A DNA stretch of 64,000 nt from Tetracentron sinense (lineage: Eukaryota > Streptophyta > Magnoliopsida > Trochodendrales > Trochodendraceae), in contig CM026560.1 of the NCBI GenBank assembly GCA_015143295.1, positions 9,488,501 to 9,552,500 on the forward strand. Reading direction: 5' to 3'. Positions 23,024-31,712 of this stretch are shown piece after piece; the first letter of the stretch is position 1, and every line of letters begins with the position of its first letter. Both the position numbers and the translations under genes were made by a program. A model generated the notes under the pieces. The model saw only the letters and a list, made by a program, of their open reading frames with translations. It was not told where the DNA came from and did not search any database.

Positions 23024-23818
23024 ACAATGGGAGAGGATGGATGGATGGGAGAGTGAGTATGGGAAGGAGAGTGAGGAGGAGAAGAGTGTGGAACAGTGAT
23101 GGGATGTACAGGAGGAGTGGAGTGAGAAGGTTAAGGAGTGTGAGTAGGGATAGATGAGTCAGGAATAACAGAAGAAGAAGTAGGGATGGTTTGGGATTTG
23201 GAAACCCAAACAGTACTGGACTCAATAAATGAATAACCCATTCTCATAATTGTAGCTTTAGAATAAACATCTGAGTCAGAAATGGATTTCTTGTTTTGAT
23301 AAGAGTCAAGAGGAATTTTGAAATGTTGGAATAAACGAGTGAGAGCTAGACCATAGGGCAATCTGCCTGTGATCTTTTTGGCAGCCTCTTTCATCACATT
23401 AGCAATGATGAAAGGGAGGCCTATGTGCTGGGTGGTCAAAATGCACTAGATGAGGAAAACATCAAAGAAAGTGATAAAGTCCTTGCCACCACCTCTAGGA
23501 ATGATATCATACATGATAATGTGGTGTGCAAGTCTAGCATCAAGGGTCAAACCTTGACCTTAGGAGGAATGGGGTTGGTGATGTCTTTGTTGACACACAT
23601 CACCTTCAATGCTTCAATTACATTGAATCCCTCATGGGAAACCCATTGATTTGTGGTATATTCTTGAAATGTACCAGTAGGCAACTTAAGAATATTACGA
23701 AGATCAGCAACATTGTAGGAGATAAGTCTTCCATGAGCATAGGAATGAAACTTTTGGTGGGTACTTTTGTCAAAAACAAGATTAGAATAAAATTGTTTGC
23801 AAAGATCTGGGTACATGG
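23024..23818 (-). pseudogene. Copia2 env-like ORF, middle part
   Basis: The right part reads FYSNLVFDKSTHQKFHSYAHGR and ISYNVADLRNILKLPTG; the left part reads RLPYGLALTRLFQHFKIPL and SDVYSKATIMRMGY. This is the plant transposon protein domain found in the extra ORF of SIRE/Maximus-type elements, where blocks like LPYGxLLTxIFxHFxV and TxxxMGY are typical. A break lies near 23440-23540. The left end is proline, serine and threonine rich. The ORF was cut on the right by Gypsy1 at 23819 and on the left by the solo LTR ending at 23018. Confidence 0.75.
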
Positions 23819-24574
23819 TGTCGCGACCCAAAACCCACCCTAGGAGTTAGAGTGAACTTTGGACGACTAATCATGACTTGCTTGACAACTAACCTGTAAA
23901 ACCCACAGAGCATATACAACAAAGGATATAAACAGCGGAAACATACTCTAACATAGCACAGCGGAAAACTACCAAACCTCTACGCAAATCCAAGTTTATA
24001 CAAAAAGTCTCCAAAAGAAAGTGCGGACATGCCCGCCAAAATACATGAATCTAACTCTCATCTCACCCACAACTAATCCACTCAGAATCTAATCACCACC
24101 TACTGATGACCCTCTACGGGAGGTTCCTCCAAAGGCTCCTCGACGTACTCCTCTTCCACCCATGGACCAGGAGCACAAACATCAAATGGAGCAGCAGCTC
24201 CCTCAGAACCTGCCGACATAAGAACTACGGCTGAGCATGGAATACTCAGCGGGTACTAAATACTAACCAACAATTATAGCATAGAAATAGCAATACATAA
24301 TCAGGAGCAATTCATATATGTCAAACGGAAACAATTCACATCATACAAGGAAGTAAAGCAGTTTATAATCATGCTTGTAATTCGTAGAAAACCGATAAAT
24401 CCTCTTAAAACATCGTGCACTTGACTTGACTTGAAATATCTTTTTGTACTTGAAAGCTTGTCATGTCTATCTTGCTTGATTCTTGTATGTCGTGTCATGT
24501 CATGCATGTCATGCGTGCTTGCTTGTGATCATGTAACTTGTGAGATATCCTTGTGAGATGTCCTTGTGAGATGC

Positions 24575-24715
24575 CTTGAGAGGGAAGGGAGACCCTTCTT
24601 TATGCAATGCACTTGCGAGGGAAGGGAGACCCTTCTTTATGATATGTATGTACTTGCGAGGGAAGGGAGACCTTCTTCATGATATGCACTTGTGAGTGAG
24701 GGGAGACCCCTCGTG
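24575..24715. repeat. Gypsy1 3' LTR tandem repeat of about 40 bp
   Basis: Units of cttgcgagggaagggagacc followed by cttctttatg; four copies, the last variant. One unit has lost a C relative to the other LTR. Confidence 0.85.
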
Positions 24716-25629
24716 GAATGTTGGTTCTTGTCTTCTTGTGAAAAGCGAGGTAAAACATATCTTAGGATATGTCCCACCTCTAACCATGTTCTTGAAAACC
24801 TCGATAAATCATGCCATGCATGCCGTGCTCGTGGGAACCGTGTACATACTTGCATTTAAATTTAAACATGACCATTGGGTAATTTCACAACACATATAGC
24901 GTCAAAGATTAAGCAATTCAATATTCATAGCATTTAGGGAAAACAGGAAACACACTATCATAGGCCCTAGTAATATTCAGAATTTATTAGGCATGCATTT
25001 CCTAATTTACACCTCACTGTATTCACCTTGGCATTTCATCAAACATGGTGTGTTCATTATGGATTTACCCTACAACATGCTTTTCTAGATGGTTTTACTC
25101 AATCATACATGTATGTTTATTATTGGAACAATGCCCTTCCCCGTTTTAATCATCACCACACAACCACTAGCATCCAATCGCCCCTTACATCTCCATTCAC
25201 CATTCACCATTCACCATTCACCATTCACCATTCACCATTCATCCATCTCATAGCACATGTGTAAATGAAAGGAAATCAAAAGAAAAGAAGGGGAAAGAGG
25301 AACTATAACTAGGAGGGTAGTAAGAAGCACCGACCTTGAAGAAATGAGGAAGAAACCCTCTTTCCAAATGACTATGAGTTGCTGCCCTAGCTTGGATTGC
25401 AAGCTCCACAATGCCTGAACCGAAATCTTGAAGAAAACGGGTTTGAGGTTGATCTAGGGTTTCAAACCCATTGATTTCTCTCCCAAATGGAAACCCTAGG
25501 TTGGAATCGCCTTCACCTCTTTCTTCTATTCTCTCAAACTCTCTAAGTGGCGAATGATGCCCTAAAGGCTCGGGTTAAACTCTTAAGGTAAGAGTGAACT
25601 GACCAAAAGACCGTAATACCCTTACTGGG

Positions 25630-26125
25630 ATTTCTGTGAATAGTGCTGTGAATAGTGCCAACTCGTGGTGCTGTGAATAGTGTCAACTCGTGGTCCGTGA
25701 ATAGTGCCAACTCGTGGTGTTGTGAATAGTGCAAACTCGTGGTGCTGTGAATAGTGTCAACTCGTGGTCCGTGAATAGTGCCAACTCATGGTCCGTGAAT
25801 AGTGCCAACTCGTGGTGTTGTGAATAGTGCAAACTCGTGGTGCTGTGAATAGTGTCAACTCGTGGTTCGTGAATAGTGCCAACTCGTGGTGTTGTGAATA
25901 GTGCAAACTCGTGGTGTTGTGAATAGTGTCAACTCGTGGTCCGTGAATAGTGCCAACTCGTGGTCCGTGAATAGTGCCAACTCGTGGTCCGTGAATAGTG
26001 CCCACTCGTGGTGTTGTGAATAGTGCAAACTCGTGGTGTTGTGAATAGTGTCAACTCGTGGTCCGTGAATAGTGCCAACTCGTGGTCCGTGAATAGTGCC
26101 AACTCGTGGTGCTGTGAATAGTGCC
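25630..26125. repeat. Gypsy1 3' LTR 24/25-bp minisatellite array
   Basis: About 20 units alternating between gtgaatagtgccaactcgtg plus gtcc (24 bp) and the same plus gtgct or gtgtt (25 bp). The pattern of variants suggests higher-order repeats of three to five units. Confidence 0.95.
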
Positions 26126-26533
26126 GAATACGTTGTCCGTTGTCTTATGTACAGCGTGCCTGTGGTGAGTTGTACAACGTGCCCGTGGTGAGTTGTACAA
26201 CGGATGCACAAAGTATACGTTATCAGAGTACGTTGTCTGTGCTACGTTATCAGAGTACGACGTCAGAGCACGTCCTTAGTGCCTTCCGAGCTACGTCCTC
26301 AGTGCATAACCGAGCTACGTTTTCCTACAGGTTCAGACTGTTTTGGCCATATCTTTTGACTCGTTCATCCGATTTTGACGATTCAACTTGCGTTGTGTTC
26401 GTACTTCGAAGAGGAACATTTATGATGTTTCAAAATTTCCAATTTCTTCCTTATTTATTAATTATACCTCTTAAAAAGGGAAAATGACAACGAAAGTGTC
26501 ATGTATTAAGCATGAAAAAGTCTGGGCTCTGCA

Positions 26534-26546
26534 TCCTCCCCCCCTT
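26534..26546 (-). promoter_or_regulatory. Gypsy1 polypurine tract
   Basis: The minus strand reads AAGGGGGGGAGGA directly before the 3' LTR start TGCAGAGCC. Confidence 0.9.
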
Positions 26547-26633
26547 ACAAAAATTCCGTCCTCGAAATTCAGACGATACTAGCATTACAAATCAAAACAG
26601 AATTACAAGTCCTACACAGACTTCATACAAAAC

Positions 26634-29600
26634 TCATTCAATTAATTCTGGGTACTTTGCTTTGACTTCGGCTTCACGCTCCCATGTAGCTTCTTCCCGA
26701 GCATGGTGTTGCCATTGCACAAGAACCAAAGGGATTGTCTTGTTTCGAAGTACCTGATCTCTTCGATCCAAAATCTGAACCGGCTTTTCAATCAAGGTGA
26801 GGTCCTCTCGAACCTCCAACGGTGCTAAGTCTATGTCATGCGAAGGATCCGCAATGTACTTCCGAAGCATAGACACATGGAAGACATTGTGAACTGCGGC
26901 CATGTGAGGTGGAAGAGCTACTCGATAAGCAACTTCACCAACCTGGGTGATAATCTCAAAAGGCCCAACATTCCGAGGACTGAGCTTGCCTCGTTTTCCA
27001 AATCTCATGATCCCTTTGCTAGGAGATACTTTCACAAAAACTTGATCCCCTACTTGAAATTCCAAGTCTCTACGGCGTGTGTCCGCATAGCTTTTCTGGC
27101 GATCTTGAGCGGCTTTCAATCGATCCCGAATGATCTTAACTGTGTTTGCAGTTTGCTCAATCAACTCCGGACCAAGTACTTTCCTTTCTCCTACCTCATC
27201 CCAATAGAGAGGAGACCTACAACTTCGCCCATACAAGGCCTCAAATGGTGCCATTTGAATACTTGCCTGATAGCTGTTATTATAGGCAAATTCAACCAAA
27301 GGCAAGTGCTCTTCCCAACTGCCTCTGAAATCCAACATACAAGCCCGAAGCATGTCTTCAATGACTTGGTTCACTCTCTCGGTTTGTCCATCCGTCTGTG
27401 GATGAAAAGCGGTGCTGAAATCAAGTCGGGAACCCATAGCCTCCTGGAAACTTTTCCACAATCTTGACGTGAATCTTGGATCCCGATCCGACACAATACT
27501 AACAGGCACTCCGTGCAATCTAACTACTTCCTTGATGTATAGTGCAGCCAACTGACTTGAGTTGAAAGTGGTTCGGTAGGGTAAGAAATGAGCGGACTTT
27601 GTCAAACGATCCACTACTACCCATATCGCATCTGAGCCCCTAGCCGTCTTTGGCAAGCCAACTATGAAGTCCATGGATATGTTCTCCCATTTCCACTCGG
27701 GAATCGGAAGGGAATGCAATAGACCGGCGGGTCGCATGTGTTCTGCTTTCACCTGTTGGCACACTAAGCACCGTGCTACATATTCCGCAACCTCCCTCTT
27801 CATATTCCGCCACCAAAAGTGACTCTTGAGGTTCCGGTACATCTTTGTACCCCCTGGATGCACTGTGTACTTCGAACGGTGTGCTTCATCCAAAATCTCT
27901 CTTCGAAGATCTGCATTGGCTGGGACGCACAGTCTTCCCTTGAATGTGATAGCACCCCGACTAGTGAGAGAGAAGTCCTCACTACCCTTAGCAACTTCCT
28001 TGTCCCGATAAGCCAACAATTCAGCATCCATGGCTTGATGTTCTTGGATCAAATCTATAATGTACGGCCGAACCGTAACATTTGCCAAGGTAGGACCACG
28101 GACAGAGTCATTCACACTAATGTCCAGATTTGCCAAATCTTCTAGTAGCTTCCATTCTTGAACCAACATGTGTGCTAACAACCCTTGAGGTCTTCTACTC
28201 AAAGCATCAGCCACAACATTCGCTTTACCCGGGTGGTATTGAATGGTACAATCATAGTCCTTCAGAAATTCCATCCAACGCCTTTGCCTTAGATTTAGCT
28301 CCTTTTGGGAAAAGAGGTACTTGAGACTCTTGTGATCGGTAAACACATAGAACTCCACCCCATAAAGGTAATGACGCCAAATCTTAAGTGCAAACACGAC
28401 TGCCGCAAGCTCCAAGTCGTGCGTGGGATAATTCTTCTCATGCTCCTTCAACTGCCTTGATGCATAGGCAATGACTTTCTTGTGCTGCATGAGTACACAC
28501 CCAAGTCCAACGTGTGAGGCATCGCTATACACCTCATACTCATAAGGTCCAGATGGCACAGTAAGGACAGGGGCTGTAGTAAGCCTCTTCTTCAGTTCCG
28601 TGAAACTGATCTCGCACTTATCACTCCATACAAACTTGGCATTCTTCCTTGTCAGGTAAGTGAGCGGTGCTGCAAGGCTAGAGAAACCCTCTACGAATCT
28701 CCTATAGTAGCCTGCCAACCCAAGAAAGCTGCGTATCTCGGTAACACTCTTGGGCCTCGCCCAACTCATAACTGCTTCGATCTTCTTTGGATCTACTGAT
28801 ATACCTTCTACAGAAACAACATGGCCTAGGAATGCCACCTCTTCCAACCAAAACTCACACTTGCTAAGTTTGGCGTATAGCTTGTGCTCTCTTAGCATTT
28901 CCAAGGCAAGGCATAGGTCGCGTGTGTGATCTTCCCGTGTCTGGGAATAGACCAAAATGTCATCAACAAATACAATCACGCACCTATCAAGATATGGCCG
29001 GAACACCCGGTTCATCAAATCCATAAAGGCTGCCGGCGCGTTCATGAGTCCAAAAGGCATCACCAAGAACTCGTAGTGCCCATATCGAGTCCTGAAAGCA
29101 GTTTTGGGAACATCTTCCACCTTAATCTTCATCTGGTGATAACCCGATCGAAGATCTATCTTCGAGAAAAATCTCGCTCCCTTCAACTGATCGAACAAGT
29201 CATCAATCCTAGGCAAGGGATACCTATTCTTTATAGTGACTTTGTTCAATTGCCGATAATCGACGCACATCCGCATCGAGCCATCTTTCTTCTTAACAAA
29301 CAACACCGGGGCACCCCACGGTGAGACACTTGGTCGAATGAAACCAAGGCCTTGTAATTCCTCCAATTGAGTCTTCAAATCCTTGAGTTCAATAGGGGCC
29401 ATTCTATATGGAGCTCTGAAAACAGGAGCTGTGCCTGGTGCAAGCTCGATCACAAACTCAACCTCCCTATCTGGAGGCAATCCTGGCAACTCTTCTGGAA
29501 ATACATCCGGGAATTCACTCACAACCGGAATAGTCGATGAGTCCTTTGCTTCAGGGTTAGCTAAGCTCAACGCCGCAAAGCGGGCAATGTCTCTACTTCT

Positions 29601-29947
29601 CAACCCTCGAAAGTGAAATGGTTTTCCTTCTACCGGCTTGAAGAGTACCATTTTCTCAAAGCAAGCTACATGCCCATGATGTGCTGCTAACCAATCCATT
29701 CCCAATATAACATCAAAGTCTTGGAATCCAAGGACGATGAGATCAACCGCCAACTCGTAGCTCCCAACTTGGACCACACTATCTCCATACACTTTATCTG
29801 CCAATACTGTTTTGCCGAGAGGAGTCGAAATGGCTAACTCCAGTTCTAGCTGACTTGGCTCTACAGAAAAGCCTTCTGAAAAACTCGGCGAGACAAATGA
29901 ATGAGTAGACCCGGTATCAATCAACACTCGAGCCAAATACTCATTGA
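26634..29947 (-). CDS. Gypsy1 pol: protease, reverse transcriptase, RNase H, integrase, chromodomain-like tail
   Basis: Unbroken for 1100 codons counted from a TTG at 29936, which is unlikely to be a real start. The reading is probably fused to gag by splicing (exon from 29947). Protease shows DTGSTHSF (residues 8-15 region). RT has [20 protein letters not shown] (about 223-242) and the active site FVDD (323-326). RNase H has SDAS (471-474) and TDHKS (533-537). Integrase has the zinc-binding H686, H693, C723, C726 and the catalytic D756, D817 and E853. A GPF motif (991-993) and a chromodomain-like end (about 1054-1098, with VLVQWQHH and EEATWE) follow. All catalytic residues that I checked are present, so it may be functional. 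Known role: replication and integration of the element. Confidence 0.95.
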
Positions 29948-30103
29948 CTAGTAGGGCTCTTGAAATTTTAGCTAGTTACGTCAATTCAAGCATCAACAGT
30001 GTATACACATAGGTATATACATATATAGCATACCAAGTACGTACACATGGAATAAAACATAACATAACCATCACGAATAAAGAAAATAACTCCAAACGCG
30101 TAC
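29948..30103 (-). other. Intron-like segment (156 bp) between the gag-side linker and protease of Gypsy1
   Basis: On the minus strand the linker ends ...GTGCAAG, followed by GTACGC (donor) and ending CTACTAG (acceptor) before TCAATGAG. The segment is AT-rich with an in-frame TAA at 29978-29976. Removing it joins linker and protease in one frame. An alternative acceptor at 29958-29957 also keeps frame. The equivalent segment in Gypsy2 (40538-40691, 154 bp) has the same donor and acceptor and also restores frame. No RNA evidence is available here. Confidence 0.55.
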
Positions 30104-30218
30104 CTTGCACCACATCGTCAGATGCAAGTGCATCACCCTCTGTAAAGGCAAAAACTCGCCCCTGGTTCGCCTGGCGAGACTGTGGTGTAGACCGGGTAGT
30201 CTGAGATGACGCCTGATA
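30104..30218 (-). CDS. Gypsy1 gag-pol linker in frame after the gag TGA
   Basis: In the same frame as gag, directly after TGA at 30221-30219, the open reading continues and includes GRVFAFTEGDALASDDVVQ, a conserved linker seen before protease in chromovirus gag-pol polyproteins. It runs up to the intron-like donor. Gypsy2 has a TCA-containing codon arrangement at the TGA position, so the stop seems to be a Gypsy1-specific change. Confidence 0.65.
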
Positions 30219-31352
30219 TCATCCTACTGGGCGTGCTGGTGGACTAATCCCCTGAGACTGGCCTGGTAAATGCCGACTAGGGCAATCCCTGATCATGTGG
30301 CCCTGGCGACCGCAATGGTAACATCCACCAGATGCTCTTCGGCAATCTCCTGCCGGATGCCTTTTGCCGCATGAAGTGCAGACCTGATATGTGTAGGCCG
30401 AAGGGACCGGAGGTGGCGCATACCTCATCGTCTGAGGTGCAACAGGCCGTGGGGCTGGAAGAGCCTGAGGTCTCGGCGCCTGAGGCACATACTGTCGGGG
30501 AGCTGGAGGCGCATAAGATGGCCTCATCGGTGGTGCTGGCCACGCATACTGATAAGGACCGGTACGAGTCCGCCTCTCTAGAGGTGCTGAACTACTAGCT
30601 TGGCCTCTCGCCAACTCCCTCTTCTTGGACACTGTCTCTGAATTGGCCTCGACCAATAAGGCCTTGTCTACTACCTCAGGGTAGGTAGCATGTCTGAAGA
30701 CTGAAACCTTCTCCATGATAACATCCTTGAGCCCTTGCTCAAACCTTCTTGCCTTCATTGCCTCGGTGGCAACCATGTGAGTCGCGAAGCGTGATAGCTC
30801 CGAGAACTTGGCCTCATAAGCGGCCACAGACATCGAACCTTGCTCAAGGTTGATGAATTCCCTCTCTTTCTTTTCCCATGCTCCAATCGGAAAATACTTC
30901 TTGTAAAAAGTATCTTTGAACTCCTCCCAAGTCCAAGGTAGACCCTGCATGGTCGAGTCTCTCGTCCTCAATGCGGACAACCACCAATGGTGGGCTTCAC
31001 CCTCTAGCATGAAAGCTGCCCATGCTACTCTCTCCTCCTCTGTAGGTGAGAGGACCGTAAAGATCTTCTCCATCTGGAGGATCCATGCCTCCGCAGCAAG
31101 AGGGTCCACACTCCCATGGAAGGGTGGAGGCCTCAATCTCCTGAATGCCTCAACTCCAGCGGTACGATGTACTGGAGCTGCGGGCGGTGGAGTAGGTGCC
31201 GCCGATGATGGTATAGCTTGCCGAGCCGCCAGTATGGTGAGTGTCTCAGCAATAGAGCCTAAGACCTGAGAGAGGTCCGGCTGCTCATCGTCATCCCGTG
31301 AAGAAGAGGAAGCTCTGGTATGTGGTCCACGACCCCGTGTGTTCCGTCTCAT
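30219..31352 (-). CDS. Gypsy1 gag (capsid and nucleocapsid), 377 aa
   Basis: It starts MRRNTRGRGPHTRASSSS at 31352, about 340 bp after the primer-binding site. A retrotransposon gag capsid domain spans about residues 80-235 (AEAWILQMEKIF, WEEFKDTFYKKYFP, EFINLEQGSMSVAAYEAKFS). A proline-rich region follows (about 265-320). There are two zinc-knuckle-like motifs: CTSCGKRHPAGDC (325-337, shortened spacing) and a canonical CX2CX4HX4C, CYHCGRQGHMIRDC (344-357). It forms the virus-like particle and binds RNA. A TGA ends it at 30219, 38 codons before the intron-like donor; a homologous copy in Gypsy2 lacks that stop, so TGA may be a recent nonsense change or a readthrough site. Confidence 0.93.
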   Translation of the reverse strand: MRRNTRGRGPHTRASSSSRDDDEQPDLSQVLGSIAETLTILAARQAIPSSAAPTPPPAAPVHRTAGVEAFRRLRPPPFHGSVDPLAAEAWILQMEKIFTVLSPTEEERVAWAAFMLEGEAHHWWLSALRTRDSTMQGLPWTWEEFKDTFYKKYFPIGAWEKKEREFINLEQGSMSVAAYEAKFSELSRFATHMVATEAMKARRFEQGLKDVIMEKVSVFRHATYPEVVDKALLVEANSETVSKKRELARGQASSSAPLERRTRTGPYQYAWPAPPMRPSYAPPAPRQYVPQAPRPQALPAPRPVAPQTMRYAPPPVPSAYTYQVCTSCGKRHPAGDCRRASGGCYHCGRQGHMIRDCPSRHLPGQSQGISPPARPVG

Positions 31353-31696
31353 GACTAAAGTCCTGAGAACAATAGCACCACATGAGTCTAACTTGAAACC
31401 ACAGTTTATTTCAATGCCATTTCACAATAATTCAATTTGTATTAGTTGTATAATACTAACATACTTCACATCAAGTCATCAGAGTATTCATCACATTATA
31501 CTTATACTTTAGTGTTCTAGCGTACCTAGGACTCGTACTTGGTTGAAACAATCATTTTGACTAAGACTAAAGTTTAGTCTTTCACTTGGATCAAGACTCT
31601 CTTCCGACTTACTTTCTTCCTAACTTGTTTCTCAACATATGCTCTTGTCAAGCCGTGGTATAAGATTCTAAGTGACCCTAGAGACCTAAAGCCTAA

Positions 31697-31708
31697 GCTC
31701 TGATACCA
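31697..31708 (-). promoter_or_regulatory. Gypsy1 primer-binding site (initiator tRNA-Met)
   Basis: The minus strand reads TGGTATCAGAGC, the usual match to the 3' end of plant initiator tRNA-Met. It starts 4 nt inside the 5' LTR (LTR edge at 31713). Confidence 0.95.
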
Positions 31709-31712
31709 CTTC

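Larger units (their letters stand above)
23819..26533 (-). repeat. Gypsy1 3' LTR
   Basis: Top strand TGTCGCGACCC to GGGCTCTGCA; the other LTR ends CTCTACA, one base different. It contains the hairpin at 24230-24250, the gaggg-agaccc repeats (24575-24715), a heptamer microsatellite (25190-25245) and the 25-bp array (25630-26125). The region near 26335-26400 (cttttgactcgttc, gacgattcaacttgcgttg) is shared with the other LTR and three solo LTRs. Confidence 0.95.

Noticed and set aside
23019-23225. Leucine-rich minus-strand ORF (79 codons) suggesting a signal or membrane peptide
   Set aside because: Out-of-frame reading of the proline- and serine-rich part of the env-like ORF.
25630-26125. Regular short repeats resembling a CRISPR array
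   Set aside because: Units are contiguous without unique spacers, lie in an LTR of a plant element, and recur in the second LTR.
26838-29324. Plus-strand ORFs of 60-209 codons opposite Gypsy1 pol
   Set aside because: Antisense shadows of an intact pol reading frame.
30332-31269. Plus-strand ORFs opposite Gypsy1 gag and the alternative minus frame at 30277-30543
   Set aside because: Shadows of gag with its proline- and serine-rich composition; no independent domain.
31697-31708. tRNA-like sequence
   Set aside because: Only the 12-nt primer-binding site complementary to tRNA-iMet; no cloverleaf. The same applies at 42308 and 49723.
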